From Streptococcus sp. HPH0090 (lineage in GTDB: Bacteria > Bacillota > Bacilli > Lactobacillales > Streptococcaceae), in assembly GCF_000411475.1 (NCBI RefSeq), contig NZ_KE150464.1, positions 1,108,501 to 1,172,500 on the forward strand: a DNA stretch of 64,000 nucleotides. Reading direction: 5' to 3'. How positions within the stretch are numbered: position 1 is the first letter of the stretch; every line of letters begins with the position of its first letter. Of the stretch, positions 28,059 through 37,922 are shown in pieces. The position numbers and the translations under genes were made by a program. The notes below the pieces were generated by a model, which had not been told where the DNA came from, did no database searches, and worked only from the letters and a program-made list of their open reading frames with translations.

Positions 28059-29312
28059 CTAATCCTTGTCAAAGTCAAACCCATAGAGAGTTGCAAAATA
28101 GTCCTCAGGGCGCTCTGCTCTACGGATTAGTCGAGCACCACCATCCTCTGTGTAGAGAATCTCTGCCGAACGAAGTTTCGCATTGTACTGGTAACCCATA
28201 GAGAAGCCATGCGCACCTGTATCATGAATCACTAACAAATCACCAATTTCTGTTTGAGGTATTTCACGATTAACCGCAAACTTGTCGTTGTTTTCACAAA
28301 GAGAACCAACAACATCAACGACTTCAGCTTGACCGTCAGGATTCATCATATTGGTAATATGGTGATAAGCGCCATACATAGCCGGTCTCATCAGGTTAAC
28401 AGCTGACGCATCTACTCCTAGATATGTACGGTAGGTTTTCTTTTTATGAGTAACTGTTGTCACCAAAATTCCATGAGGTGCCAACATAAAGCGTCCTAGT
28501 TCTGTAAAAATTTTAACTTGACCAAGACCTGCTGGCGTAAGAACTTCTTCATAAACCTGACGAACTCCCTCACCAATCAAAGCGATGTCATTAGCCTCTT
28601 GATCTGGACGATAGTTGACCCCGATACCACCAGAAAGGTTGATAAAGTCCAGCGAAATACCCAACTTTTCCTTAATTTCTACTGCTAACTCAAAGAGCTG
28701 ACGCGCTAATTCTGGATAATAAAGGTGAGTCACTGTATTGGAAGCTAGGAAGGAATGAATTCCAAAGGTTTTAGCTCCCTTTTCTTTCAAAATAGCAAAG
28801 GCTTCAAAAAGCTGCTCCTTAGTCATCCCGAACTTAGCTTCGCCAGGATTATCCATAATGTCCGTTCCTAGTTCAAATACTCCACCGGGATTGTAACGGC
28901 AAGAGATGATTTCTGGGATACCTGCTGCACGCTCTAAATGTTTGATATCTTCAAAAGCATCTAAATTAATCGTCGCACCTAATTCACGGGCATAAGCATA
29001 CTCTCTATCTGGAGTATTATTGGATGAGAACATCATATCAGAACCAGAAAATCCTAGCTTATGACTCATCAAGAGTTCTACATAACTAGAACAATCCACT
29101 CCACATCCTTCTTCTTGTAAGATTTTCAAGATAGCTGGGGTCGGAGTCGCCTTGACTGCAAAATATTCTTTAAAGCCCTGATTCCAAGAAAAGGCTTTGT
29201 TTACTGCGCGTGCTTTCTCGCGGATCCCTTTTTCATCGTAGAGGTGGAAAGGGGTTGGAAACTCTTCAACAATTTTTTCTAGGGCTTCACGATTAATAAA
29301 TGGTGTTTTCAT
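28059..29312 (-). CDS. lysA: Diaminopimelate decarboxylase
   Basis: PLP enzyme (417 aa) for the last step of lysine synthesis. The alanine-racemase-type barrel carries the PLP-binding Lys54 in YFAVKATPTP, a glycine-rich phosphate site in LSGGIGVNYRP and CENND near the active site. It lies 60 bp downstream of purR on the same strand, but a hairpin separates them. Lysine is also a peptidoglycan cross-link residue in streptococci. Confidence 0.95.
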   Translation of the reverse strand: MKTPFINREALEKIVEEFPTPFHLYDEKGIREKARAVNKAFSWNQGFKEYFAVKATPTPAILKILQEEGCGVDCSSYVELLMSHKLGFSGSDMMFSSNNTPDREYAYARELGATINLDAFEDIKHLERAAGIPEIISCRYNPGGVFELGTDIMDNPGEAKFGMTKEQLFEAFAILKEKGAKTFGIHSFLASNTVTHLYYPELARQLFELAVEIKEKLGISLDFINLSGGIGVNYRPDQEANDIALIGEGVRQVYEEVLTPAGLGQVKIFTELGRFMLAPHGILVTTVTHKKKTYRTYLGVDASAVNLMRPAMYGAYHHITNMMNPDGQAEVVDVVGSLCENNDKFAVNREIPQTEIGDLLVIHDTGAHGFSMGYQYNAKLRSAEILYTEDGGARLIRRAERPEDYFATLYGFDFDKD

Positions 29313-29339
29313 AGGACTCCTTTATATTCATTATCAAAG

Positions 29340-29372
29340 AAAGGCTGGGACGAAAGTTCCAACCTTTGTATT
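29340..29372 (-). terminator. Imperfect hairpin downstream of purR
   Basis: On the minus strand AAAGG(T)TGG(A)AC pairs with GT(C)CCA(G)CCTTT, followed by CTTTG. Terminator strength is uncertain because the T-run is short. Confidence 0.4.
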
Positions 29373-29384
29373 TTAAGTTCATTC

Positions 29385-30209
29385 TTATTTTTCTGCATCA
29401 AAGATGTTTCCAACTTCAACAGCAATTTGTTGATTCTTCACATCAATGTTGGTAACCTTCAAGAGTGATTTGTAATCAAACTGTTGTTCGCGATCTTCTT
29501 GCGCATTATCGGCAAAGACGGCTACTCCAGCCAATTCAGAATCAAACTCTGCTAAAAGGCTGATCATCCCGTTAATGGTTCCTCCACCCTTCAAGAAGTC
29601 ATCGACAATCAAGACACGACTTCCTGCTTTGAGGCTACGTTTTGAAAGGAACATTTTTTCGATACGGTCACTAGAACCTGAAACGTAGTTGACACTAACA
29701 GTTGAACCCTCAGTGATTTTCAAGTCACGACGAACAATGACAAACGGTACATTGAGAACATTTGCTACCGCATTTGCAAGCGGAACCCCTTTGGTCGCAA
29801 CAGTCATAACAGCATCAATCTTTTGATCCATAAAGCTCTTAGCAATAATGCGACCGATATTTTTCAAAATAGCTGGGGTGCTTAATAGGTCAGATAAATA
29901 GATGTAGCCACCTGGAAGAATACGGTCACTCTCTGAAAGTTTATCGCGTAGCTCTTCGATGATTGTTTTGGACTCAAGGGTAGAGATAGATGGTGTGAAA
30001 ATAACTCCACCACCAGCACCTGTCACCGTTTGAATATGCCCGATTTCAATTTCTTCGAAGGCGCGCTTAATGATGACAATATCTTCTGAAATAGAAGACT
30101 TAGCAGATTCATACTTTTCTGCAAAGGTATTGAGACTGGTTAATTTGTAAGGATTGTTAATCAAGTAATTGGAAATAACAACCATCCGATCACTTCTTCT
30201 TAATTTCAT
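29385..30209 (-). CDS. purR: Purine operon regulator PurR
   Basis: PRPP-responsive regulator of purine genes (274 aa; Bacillus/Lactococcus PurR family). An N-terminal winged-helix domain (about 1-75) precedes a phosphoribosyltransferase-like domain with PRPP loop VLIVDDFLKGGGT. In lactococci it activates purine genes when PRPP is high; in Bacillus it represses. A TATAAT box lies upstream. Confidence 0.94.
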   Translation of the reverse strand: MKLRRSDRMVVISNYLINNPYKLTSLNTFAEKYESAKSSISEDIVIIKRAFEEIEIGHIQTVTGAGGGVIFTPSISTLESKTIIEELRDKLSESDRILPGGYIYLSDLLSTPAILKNIGRIIAKSFMDQKIDAVMTVATKGVPLANAVANVLNVPFVIVRRDLKITEGSTVSVNYVSGSSDRIEKMFLSKRSLKAGSRVLIVDDFLKGGGTINGMISLLAEFDSELAGVAVFADNAQEDREQQFDYKSLLKVTNIDVKNQQIAVEVGNIFDAEK

Positions 30210-30264
30210 TAGTTATTCACCATTCTTTTTTATTAGTCTTTTTCTCATTATATCACACTAAAGC

Positions 30265-30305
30265 AAAAAAACGAACTTTATTGTTTAAATAAAGCTCATT
30301 TTTTT
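30265..30305 (-). terminator. Terminator of the rsmA-yhaM operon
   Basis: On the minus strand GA(G)CTTTATT pairs with AATAAAG(T)TC and is followed by GTTTTTTTGC, just past the yhaM stop. Confidence 0.75.
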
Positions 30306-30310
30306 AGTTT

Positions 30311-31252
30311 CTAGTCTAATTTGGGCTTGTAGAAGGAACGATTGTCCATAGCAAAGACCTTATTGGTCATTTCCCCCTCATCAACAAGGGCGAGCGCTGT
30401 TGACATCATCATCATGCTGGCATCTAGATTATCAATCATATGAATGATTTCAGCTTCCATCACACGAGGACGAACTGGACTACCATACTCAAGCAAGCCA
30501 TGGTGGCTGAGAATCACATGGCGTAAGAGTACCACTTCTTCACGAGTGTCATCAATGCCTAACTCCATTACTGTTTTGGTAATTTCACTATCAATCAAAG
30601 CGATATGGCCAATTAGATTCCCTCTAACTGTATACTCTGTCTGGTCTGGGCCAGTCAACTCAATAACCTTGGCTAGGTCATGGAGCATAATTCCAGCATA
30701 GAGCAAACTCTTATTAAGCTGTGGGTACACATCAGCAATTGCCTCTGCTAAACGAACCATAGTCGCTGTATGATAAGCAAGTCCTGTTTCAAAGGCATGA
30801 TGGTTGGTTTTGGCAGCTGGATAAGAATAAAATTCTTTATCATATTTGGTATAAAGAGCTCGAACGATTCGTTGCCAGATAGGATTTTCAATTTTGAAAA
30901 TCATCTGCGCCATATACTCACGGATTTCCTTAACATCAACTGGTGATTTGACCTTGAAATCTGCTGGGTCATTTGGTTCGCCAGGCTGAGGTAAGCGAAG
31001 AGAGATTTGATTTACCTGAGGCGTATTGTTGTACACTTCACGACGACCTTGCATGTGAACAACCTTCCCTGCCGTAAAGGCCTCAACATTATGAGGTTGG
31101 GCATCCCAGAGTTTTCCTTCGATTTCCCCACTATCATCTTGGAAGGTGAAAGCTAGGTAATTTTTCCCAGCACGCGTTTGTCTCAGATCGGCTGATTTGA
31201 TCAGATAAAAGCCTTCAAATAGCTCATCTTTTTTCATGTGACTAATCTTCAT
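30311..31252 (-). CDS. yhaM: 3'-5' exoribonuclease YhaM (Cbf1)
   Basis: A 313-residue protein with an N-terminal OB-fold (about 15-95, tRNA-anticodon/SSB type) and a C-terminal HD domain (HHAFETGLAYHTATMV, with metal ligands in LHDLAKV). In streptococci YhaM trims a few 3' nucleotides from transcripts. I start it at MKISHMKK, overlapping rmuC by 11 bp. It is the last gene of the rsmA-rsgA-rpe-thiN-rmuC-yhaM operon. Confidence 0.92.
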   Translation of the reverse strand: MKISHMKKDELFEGFYLIKSADLRQTRAGKNYLAFTFQDDSGEIEGKLWDAQPHNVEAFTAGKVVHMQGRREVYNNTPQVNQISLRLPQPGEPNDPADFKVKSPVDVKEIREYMAQMIFKIENPIWQRIVRALYTKYDKEFYSYPAAKTNHHAFETGLAYHTATMVRLAEAIADVYPQLNKSLLYAGIMLHDLAKVIELTGPDQTEYTVRGNLIGHIALIDSEITKTVMELGIDDTREEVVLLRHVILSHHGLLEYGSPVRPRVMEAEIIHMIDNLDASMMMMSTALALVDEGEMTNKVFAMDNRSFYKPKLD

Positions 31253-32498
31253 ATTCTTCCTCATCTTCTTGGAACTGGAGTAGATCAAGCGCAGGCTCAC
31301 CTTCTGATAACTCAATGTGACGGAGCGTTCGCTCGATAGCTGTAGTACGACGGTTTAATAAATCATCAATATTGCCAGAGGCATGTTGGAGATGTTTTTG
31401 TGCCTTGACCAAAACCCCCCCAAACTTGCCAAACTCGGTCTTGACGCTGGCAAGAGTCTTGCTGATATGGTCGGCACTCTTTTGGATATTGAGAGTTTTG
31501 AAGCCAACTGATAGAGAGTTAAGAAGGGCTGATAATGTACTTGGCCCTGCAACGATAATCTGCTCCTCCCGTCTCAAATCATCAAAGAAAATCGGATTGC
31601 GAACAATCTCTGAATAGAGACCTTCTGTCGGGACAAACAATACTCCAAAATTGGTTGTTCGAGGTGGCGCCAGATACTTACTCTTGATATCCTTTGCAAA
31701 ACGCTTAACACTCGTTAAGAGTGACTTACGGCAGCGCTCGATCTCGTCCTTGTCACCTGATTCATAGGCTTCTTCTAGGCGGTAGTAATCCGCCAATGGA
31801 AACTTAGAGTCAATTGGTAGATAAACATATTCTTGGTCGCCTTGCCCAGGCAACTTGATGGCGTACTCGACTCGCTCACTCGAATTTTCAACCGTTGCAA
31901 ATTCTCGTTCATACTGGGCAGGTGTCATGATATCTTCAATAATCTGTCCCAGTTGTAATTCACCCAGAATTCCTCGGGTCTTGGTTCCAGATAAGACTTT
32001 ATTAAGCGCACCGACATCCCGTGCCACCGTCTGCATTTCGCCCAGACCTCGATTGACAGACTCCAATTGCTTGGACACTGTTTCGAAGGAGGCTTGCAAG
32101 CGAGTTTGCAAGGTCTTTTCTAACTTTTCCTCGACTGTTTGGCGCATCTGCTCTAAGCGTTGTTCATTTGATTCCTGCATGGCTTGGAGACGTTGGTCGG
32201 TCTTATCTCTGGTTTGGAGGAGGTTCTCATTCATCTCCTGGCGAACCTGAGTCAGACCTTGGTGCAACTCGATACGCACTTCCTGCAAGCGATCACTGAC
32301 AGCCACTTCAAGTTTTTTTTGATCCAGCTGACTGGCCTGTCTAGCTTGTTCGAAGCGATAATCCAGCTGGTCTGAGAGATTATCTGCCTGATCTTCTAGA
32401 CTCTTGGTCAAATATTGCTCCTGCTTGTCCTGCCTTTGCCAAATGAGAAAGAGGCCGACTAGGTTAGCAATTAATAACAGTAGTAATACAATCTCCAT
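31242..32498 (-). CDS. rmuC: RmuC family DNA recombination protein
   Basis: A 418-residue protein with an N-terminal membrane anchor (MEIVLLLLLIANLVGLFLIW) and a long coiled coil (about 25-150, rich in Q, E, R and L). The PD-(D/E)XK nuclease-like RmuC domain (about 165-390) contains YLPIDSKFPL and FVPTEGLYSE. RmuC limits inversion at short inverted repeats in E. coli; the mechanism is unclear. The MEIV start follows thiN by 1 bp. Confidence 0.9.
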   Translation of the reverse strand: MEIVLLLLLIANLVGLFLIWQRQDKQEQYLTKSLEDQADNLSDQLDYRFEQARQASQLDQKKLEVAVSDRLQEVRIELHQGLTQVRQEMNENLLQTRDKTDQRLQAMQESNEQRLEQMRQTVEEKLEKTLQTRLQASFETVSKQLESVNRGLGEMQTVARDVGALNKVLSGTKTRGILGELQLGQIIEDIMTPAQYEREFATVENSSERVEYAIKLPGQGDQEYVYLPIDSKFPLADYYRLEEAYESGDKDEIERCRKSLLTSVKRFAKDIKSKYLAPPRTTNFGVLFVPTEGLYSEIVRNPIFFDDLRREEQIIVAGPSTLSALLNSLSVGFKTLNIQKSADHISKTLASVKTEFGKFGGVLVKAQKHLQHASGNIDDLLNRRTTAIERTLRHIELSEGEPALDLLQFQEDEEEYED

Positions 32499-32499
32499 C

Positions 32500-33162
32500 C
32501 TATCTCCTGTCCTTACTATGCAGTACGACCACATAGCCATCCGGGCATGTTACCGAAACTTCCCTATCTATATATTCGTTAGAAGCATAGACTTTCTTAA
32601 AGAAAAAGTTCTCCTCTGTCAATTCGTACTTGGCTCCGATAATAGTCAACTGACTATCCCTCACGGGCATAAAAGCAAGATAATCATAGTCCGAACGTGG
32701 TTCTAGCTGACTGGTCCCTTCTGGGCAATAGCTAATCAAGTTTTGCCCATCCTCAATCTCTATTTGACGCATATAGGGCGCCAATTTAGGATTGCTAGGC
32801 AGAAAGACATTAGCCAGCATATGGTCGATGCGACCACCTAGGGCACCAAAAATGGTCACCTGAGCCTGAGGATTTTTTTCAAAAATCGTTAAAAGTGCTA
32901 GTTCCAGATCGGTATCATCCTTCTCTGGCTGAGCTTGGACAAAGTGTTGGGCACGTTCTTGAATCAACTGACGTTCTTCTACAGTCACAGAATCAAAATC
33001 CCCAACTGCTAAAGCAAGAGCAAGTTCTTCTTCCAATATCCAGAGTGAGCCTCGATCTACACCGACAAAACAGTCAAAATCTGTCCGGTAGTGACCGCGG
33101 TCTCCCCCTGCAAAAACTGCAGCTTTAGCCCAGTTGATTTCTGAGGGCTTGCACTCGTTCAT
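32500..33162 (-). CDS. thiN: Thiamine diphosphokinase
   Basis: Pyrophosphorylates thiamine to thiamine diphosphate (220 aa). Family motifs are AVFAGGDRGHYRTDFD, VGVDRGSLWIL, VGDFDSV, EKDDTDLELAL and GALGGRIDHMLANV. The start at MNECKPSE has GGGAG seven bases upstream and overlaps rpe by 38 bp. Association with rsgA and rpe is a conserved Firmicute arrangement. Confidence 0.93.
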   Translation of the reverse strand: MNECKPSEINWAKAAVFAGGDRGHYRTDFDCFVGVDRGSLWILEEELALALAVGDFDSVTVEERQLIQERAQHFVQAQPEKDDTDLELALLTIFEKNPQAQVTIFGALGGRIDHMLANVFLPSNPKLAPYMRQIEIEDGQNLISYCPEGTSQLEPRSDYDYLAFMPVRDSQLTIIGAKYELTEENFFFKKVYASNEYIDREVSVTCPDGYVVVLHSKDRR

Positions 33163-33781
33163 TGACATCTCCCTTAAAGACATAAGACCCTGCTACAAAA
33201 ACTGTAGCGCCAGCTTCTTTGGCTTGAGCAATGGTTTGGTCATCAATACCACCATCGACTTCGATTTCAAAGTTCAAGCCTTTTTCTTCACGAAGGGCAA
33301 CCAACTCACGAACCTTATCCATGGTTTCAGGGAGAAAAGCTTGCCCACCAAATCCAGGATTAACCGTCATGACCAAAACTTGATCAACTAAGTGAAGGAC
33401 ATGTTTAATCGCCTCAATAGGCGTACCTGGATTAATGACAACCGAAGGTTTAACACCGAGAGAACGAATCTTTTGAAGAGCGCCATGGATATGAGGTGTC
33501 GCTTCAACATGGATGCTGATGATGTCAGCTCCTGCACGCGCAAAATCCTCTAAATGATGTTCTGGGTTAGAGACCATCAAGTGACAGTCAAAGACCATCT
33601 TACTATGAGGTCGAAGACTTTCGACTACACCTGCACCAAAGCTGATCTGAGGTACAAAGTGACCATCCATGATATCGATATGGGCGTATTCTGCCCCAGT
33701 TGCTTCTAGGCGTTTAATTTCACGTTCAAAGTTGGCATAATCTGCTGCCAGAATTGACGGAGCAATCTTGTATTGAGACAT
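33125..33781 (-). CDS. rpe: Ribulose-phosphate 3-epimerase
   Basis: Interconverts ribulose-5-phosphate and xylulose-5-phosphate in the pentose phosphate pathway (218 aa, TIM barrel). Motifs are IAPSILAADY, HIDIMDGHFVPQISFG, VMTVNPGFGGQAF and EVDGGI. The MSQYKIAPS start is used because the longer frame overlaps rsgA. Confidence 0.96.
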   Translation of the reverse strand: MSQYKIAPSILAADYANFEREIKRLEATGAEYAHIDIMDGHFVPQISFGAGVVESLRPHSKMVFDCHLMVSNPEHHLEDFARAGADIISIHVEATPHIHGALQKIRSLGVKPSVVINPGTPIEAIKHVLHLVDQVLVMTVNPGFGGQAFLPETMDKVRELVALREEKGLNFEIEVDGGIDDQTIAQAKEAGATVFVAGSYVFKGDVNERVQALRNQLG

Positions 33782-33791
33782 AGGTTTCTCC

Positions 33792-34670
33792 TTATTTTGG
33801 AATTTTTTTGCTGACTTTTTTATAGGTTTCTCTGCGATTTTCAATCTCACTGAGGAATTGTAGATAGTTGTCGAAACGGAAGTTTGCAATGATACCCTCT
33901 TCTACTGCTGGTTTCACTGCACAAGATGGCTCATGAGTATGCGTACAAGTACGGAACTTACAATCGCGACTGACACTAGCAATCTCTGGAAAGGCTTGGT
34001 TCAGCTCTTCAGCACTTGATACTTCATAATCTAGCGACGAAAAACCTGGTGTATCTGCGATTTTACCACCATTGAGGTTGTAAAAACTAACAGCTCGAGT
34101 AGTATGGCGACCGCGTCCTAGACTGTCTGAGATTTCTCCCGTTTCTAGATTGAGGTCAGGTGCAATTTTATTAAGGAGGGTTGACTTTCCAACACCTGTC
34201 TGCCCCATAAAGACTGTCACTTTGTCTGTCAACAAGGGTAGGAGCTCCTCTTTACTAGTCACAAAGTCGTAACCAATAGCACCATAGGTCTGCTCGTAAA
34301 AATCCAGTTCTCCCCCATCTTCCAGTAAGTCCATTTTGGAAATATAGATGATAGGATGAATGCCCTTATGTTCTAAGAGAACCAAGAAGCGATCCAACAA
34401 GTTGCTATTAAAGTCAGGTTCTTTAACGGACATAATGACAACAGCTTGGTCAATATTGACAATGGGTGGACGAACCAGACTATTTTTTCGTTCATGAATT
34501 TCCAATATATAGCCTTCTGAGTTCTCCTCTGCAGAAAAATCTACCCAATCCCCAACATAGGGTGTGTGACCTTTTTTACGAAAATTCCCACGTGCGCGTG
34601 TTTGATAAACCTTGCCATCACTCTCCACATAGTAGAAACCCGCTAAGGCTTTAATAATTTGTCCCTGCAT
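33792..34670 (-). CDS. rsgA: Ribosome small-subunit-dependent GTPase RsgA
   Basis: Circularly permuted GTPase (292 aa) acting late in 30S assembly. An OB-fold (1-70) is followed by G4 ISKMD, G1 GQTGVGKST and G3 DTPGFSS in permuted order. A C-terminal zinc knuckle reads [14 protein letters not shown]. It starts 1 bp after the rsmA stop, pairing two 30S maturation factors. Confidence 0.96.
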   Translation of the reverse strand: MQGQIIKALAGFYYVESDGKVYQTRARGNFRKKGHTPYVGDWVDFSAEENSEGYILEIHERKNSLVRPPIVNIDQAVVIMSVKEPDFNSNLLDRFLVLLEHKGIHPIIYISKMDLLEDGGELDFYEQTYGAIGYDFVTSKEELLPLLTDKVTVFMGQTGVGKSTLLNKIAPDLNLETGEISDSLGRGRHTTRAVSFYNLNGGKIADTPGFSSLDYEVSSAEELNQAFPEIASVSRDCKFRTCTHTHEPSCAVKPAVEEGIIANFRFDNYLQFLSEIENRRETYKKVSKKIPK

Positions 34671-34671
34671 C

Positions 34672-35544
34672 TTAGAGTCCTTGTTCTTTAAGTGCGTCTG
34701 CTAGACTGGCAAATTCTTCTAAACCAAGAGCTTCACCACGTACAGATGGTGACAAGCCTGATTGGTCCAAAGCCTTGGTCAATTTATCCTTGACTTCTTC
34801 AGACTTCCCAAAGTAACCTGTCAAGTTGTTCCACAAGGTCTTGCGACGATGAGTAAAACTAGCCTTGGAAACTTTAAAGAAGAAGTTCTCGTCTTCAACT
34901 GCTACAGCTGGTTCTGGACGGCGCACCATTTTCAGGATAGCTGAGTCCACATTTGGTGCTGGCACAAATACTGTACGAGGCACGATAAAGGCAACCTTGG
35001 CTGTCATATAATACTGAACCGCAATTGACAAGCTACCGTAAGCCTTGGTATTTGGCTTAGCAGAGATACGATCTGCCACCTCTTTTTGCATCATGACCAC
35101 AAACTCACTAAAAGGAATGCCACTTTCAATCAAGTGCATGAGAATAGGCGTCGTGATATAGTAAGGCAAGTTTGCCACTACCTTAATTGGTAAGTCAGGA
35201 TTTTTAAAATTTTGGATATGCTGCGCCAAGTCAACCTTTAGAATGTCCTCGTTGACTACGGTCACATTGTCAAAATCACGCAGGGTATCTGCTAAAATTG
35301 GTACCAAACGGTGGTCAATTTCAAAGGCCATGACTTCAGCTGCACGCTCAGCTAAAAACTCCGTCAAGGCACCAATCCCTGGACCAATTTCAATGACATT
35401 GACCTGATCATCAATCTCAGCCGTATCCACAATTTTTTGAAGGATATTGGTATCGGTCAAGAAATTTTGCCCGAAGGATTTTTTAAAGGTAAAACCGTGA
35501 CGCTCCAGCACTGCCTTGGTCACGCTATAATCTGCAATTCTCAT
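34672..35544 (-). CDS. rsmA: 16S rRNA dimethyladenosine transferase RsmA (KsgA)
   Basis: Dimethylates A1518 and A1519 of 16S rRNA (290 aa). The SAM-binding motif [15 protein letters not shown] and catalytic [11 protein letters not shown] are present, with the C-terminal helical domain ending DALKEQGL. First gene of the six-gene operon down to yhaM. Confidence 0.96.
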   Translation of the reverse strand: MRIADYSVTKAVLERHGFTFKKSFGQNFLTDTNILQKIVDTAEIDDQVNVIEIGPGIGALTEFLAERAAEVMAFEIDHRLVPILADTLRDFDNVTVVNEDILKVDLAQHIQNFKNPDLPIKVVANLPYYITTPILMHLIESGIPFSEFVVMMQKEVADRISAKPNTKAYGSLSIAVQYYMTAKVAFIVPRTVFVPAPNVDSAILKMVRRPEPAVAVEDENFFFKVSKASFTHRRKTLWNNLTGYFGKSEEVKDKLTKALDQSGLSPSVRGEALGLEEFASLADALKEQGL

Positions 35545-35556
35545 TTATTCTCTTTT

Positions 35557-36273
35557 CTATCTCTTAACCATCATATAAAAAATCAACCTAATTACTAATG
35601 CAAGTATAAGCAAATATACTATACCACTCCTCCACTTGTTCGCTTTTGTATCGGCTCCAGTCATATCGCCCCCTTGCTTATCTTCTTGAGGCTTCATTTT
35701 CTTGAGTTCATCCTGATAGGCAACCGAATCTAGAATATTATCTTCTGGCAATAATTCTGAAGCATAATAATCAGGGAAGCCCATAGCAAGACCAATTAAG
35801 TTCTTTTCTGTCAAAGAAAAATCTAAGTCTTTGGGTTGATTTTCCCGAATAGCTCCTATATTTTTTAACAGTTTATCAGAAACAACAGACACTTGGTCCA
35901 TAAAAACAATATCTAAGACATCAAATCCGAGTACATCACCATCTTTGACATTTGCAAGAATATAACGAACAAAGGCATCATATAGTTGCACGGATTGTGG
36001 GACATTTTCTTCTAAAAAAGACCGGTTTTGGAGGGCATTTTGCCGGAATTTTTCAATAGGAAGCAAGATATCTACATTCTGCTCTTGGTAAAATCTTTCT
36101 GCTTGCTCTTCATCTTCTTCGAGTTCTTCTGCTGTTTTCCAAAGAGCAATTGGAGCTTTTAAATCTTCTTCATCCCAAAATAATTGCCAAAAATAGGGTA
36201 TTGTGTAAATTCCCTCTGTTAGAATACGAGCCTCATCTCCGTTTTTTAAGTAAATATAACTTCTATTCGCCAT
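35557..36273 (-). CDS. Hypothetical protein with C-terminal membrane anchor
   Basis: A 238-residue, strongly acidic protein beginning MANRSYIYLKNGDEARIL and ending in one membrane span (about 215-236, IVYLLILALVIRLIFYMM) with a basic tip, so most of it faces the cytoplasm (tail-anchored). No family is recognised. The start with AAAGGAAATGG upstream is preferred over a start 14 codons earlier. It follows the SseB-like gene by about 90 bp on the same strand. Its length and acidic, helix-rich character recall immunity or accessory proteins, but that is speculative. Confidence 0.75.
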   Translation of the reverse strand: MANRSYIYLKNGDEARILTEGIYTIPYFWQLFWDEEDLKAPIALWKTAEELEEDEEQAERFYQEQNVDILLPIEKFRQNALQNRSFLEENVPQSVQLYDAFVRYILANVKDGDVLGFDVLDIVFMDQVSVVSDKLLKNIGAIRENQPKDLDFSLTEKNLIGLAMGFPDYYASELLPEDNILDSVAYQDELKKMKPQEDKQGGDMTGADTKANKWRSGIVYLLILALVIRLIFYMMVKR

Positions 36274-36362
36274 TCCATTTCCTTTCAAAATCTTTGAAAA
36301 AGGGTAGAGGTTCAATTAGGATGTAGATAAAACTATATAGTTTCCCAATGTAAAGAAACTCT

Positions 36363-37790
36363 CTAATCTTTAGCTCTGCCTTCTTGTTCCTCACTAAGCT
36401 TTTGCATTTCTTTAAAAGCTGTTAGGCCAACATAGGCACCCGCTTCATAGTATTCCGTTGGGTTAATGGCATAGTCGAAGAATTCAATCATGTTCCCAGC
36501 GTTTTCAATCATCCCATTCCATTTTTCGTCAAAGACCATGCGCAGACGTTTCCAATCAGTAAATACTGGAACAGAGTTTCGCCCATTTTTGCCTTCTCCA
36601 GTTGGAATATTAAATTTCGCTGACTCATCTAAGACAAAGGAGTTTGCTTCCTGACCACCCTCTGGGAAGCCTGAAGCCGCCTCTAAAGGCAATAAGAATT
36701 TGGCTTTTGGCACAGCCATTGAAAAGAACTTATAATAGAGCTTATAAATTACTTCTTCGTCTTCTGTCGTCGGACTATCCAGTTGTCCCATCAAAAGCAT
36801 CCATCTTACAACATCAGGATTCATCACAGGAACTTGTATTTCTGGCAAATCAGAAAAATCTGGTTTTGGAACTAAAACCGATGCAGCAATGCTTACTTCC
36901 TTACTATTAAAGAAAGCACCTAAAGCACCGTTTAAATAAAAGGCTGTCCCAAGAAAATTCTCAATCCCTTTTTTATCTTCTGTATTTTCAATTAGTTTCA
37001 CCACTGACTTTGGTCGACTGTCAATGGTTTCCTTAAATCGATGATAGCAACGTGGTGTAAAAAGCATGATCATCGGGTCTGTACAGAGATACCCTTCTTC
37101 TCCTCTGTCATAGGTAGTTGAAAAAAGATAGGGTTCACCTGTTTTTTCCGAATAAACTGCATAAACCGAATCTGCTACCAACAACTTGTCCTTGACAATT
37201 TCTGCTAGGCGCTCCAACTTGCGGGTGTTAGCTTGATAACTTTCTTCACTTTCAGTTTCCTGATTTTGACGGCAATCCCATAAAAATGCTTGTAGAATCT
37301 CAATGCTATCCTCAAGACTAAGGGCCTGATAGTCCTCATCACCTACTTTACCTTCTTGGATAGTCACAAAAGCTCGGTAAAGAGCATATCCATAAGTAGA
37401 TGAACGTTTTTCCTCTTCGACTCCCTGACTATAGAGCACACTTCCCTTTTTCAGTTTATCCAAGGAAGGAACCTTATCAACTTCTAGATAGATCAGTTCT
37501 TCGTCGTTTAGAGCTTCTACATCCTCTTTATGGCAGGAAAGTTTTTTCACGACTACTGAACCAAGAGCATCCATCCCCTGATCGGGATTACAAAACAGGA
37601 GACAATCACCAACCTTCAAACTTCCTTCTAGGTTGGCAGCAATTAAGAGCTCCCCCTTTTCTTCCATTGGGAAAAATCCTAGAACTCCCAAGCAAGCATT
37701 GCCTTTCGCCTCTTCTGCTTCCTTATTGGATTCCGTTATTTCAGTTGTTTTTGTTGCTTCTGTCTTTTTTAAAAAATCAAAGATTCCCAT
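36363..37790 (-). CDS. Hypothetical protein with a beta-barrel and an SseB-like domain
   Basis: A 475-residue soluble protein. After an acidic linker, residues about 33-125 read like a translation-factor-type beta barrel (GFFPMEEKGELLIAANLEG, LKVGDCLLFCNP). The middle is unfamiliar. Residues about 365-475 resemble the SseB N-terminal domain (SFVLDESAKFNIPTG, VPVFTDWKRLRMVF), named after the E. coli serine-sensitivity enhancer. Function is unknown. The upstream sequence has an extended -10 (TGATACAAT). It is probably co-expressed with the tail-anchored protein downstream. Confidence 0.75.
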   Translation of the reverse strand: MGIFDFLKKTEATKTTEITESNKEAEEAKGNACLGVLGFFPMEEKGELLIAANLEGSLKVGDCLLFCNPDQGMDALGSVVVKKLSCHKEDVEALNDEELIYLEVDKVPSLDKLKKGSVLYSQGVEEEKRSSTYGYALYRAFVTIQEGKVGDEDYQALSLEDSIEILQAFLWDCRQNQETESEESYQANTRKLERLAEIVKDKLLVADSVYAVYSEKTGEPYLFSTTYDRGEEGYLCTDPMIMLFTPRCYHRFKETIDSRPKSVVKLIENTEDKKGIENFLGTAFYLNGALGAFFNSKEVSIAASVLVPKPDFSDLPEIQVPVMNPDVVRWMLLMGQLDSPTTEDEEVIYKLYYKFFSMAVPKAKFLLPLEAASGFPEGGQEANSFVLDESAKFNIPTGEGKNGRNSVPVFTDWKRLRMVFDEKWNGMIENAGNMIEFFDYAINPTEYYEAGAYVGLTAFKEMQKLSEEQEGRAKD

Positions 37791-37922
37791 AACTTTTCCT
37801 CATTAACTCCACTTAGCACAAAGCCTATGGAGTCACTTTTCTAATGCTTGCTACCAAGCTTGATTAAACCGTTTATGATTACTTCTATTGTATCATATTC
37901 CCCTTACATTTTGGGGAGTTTC

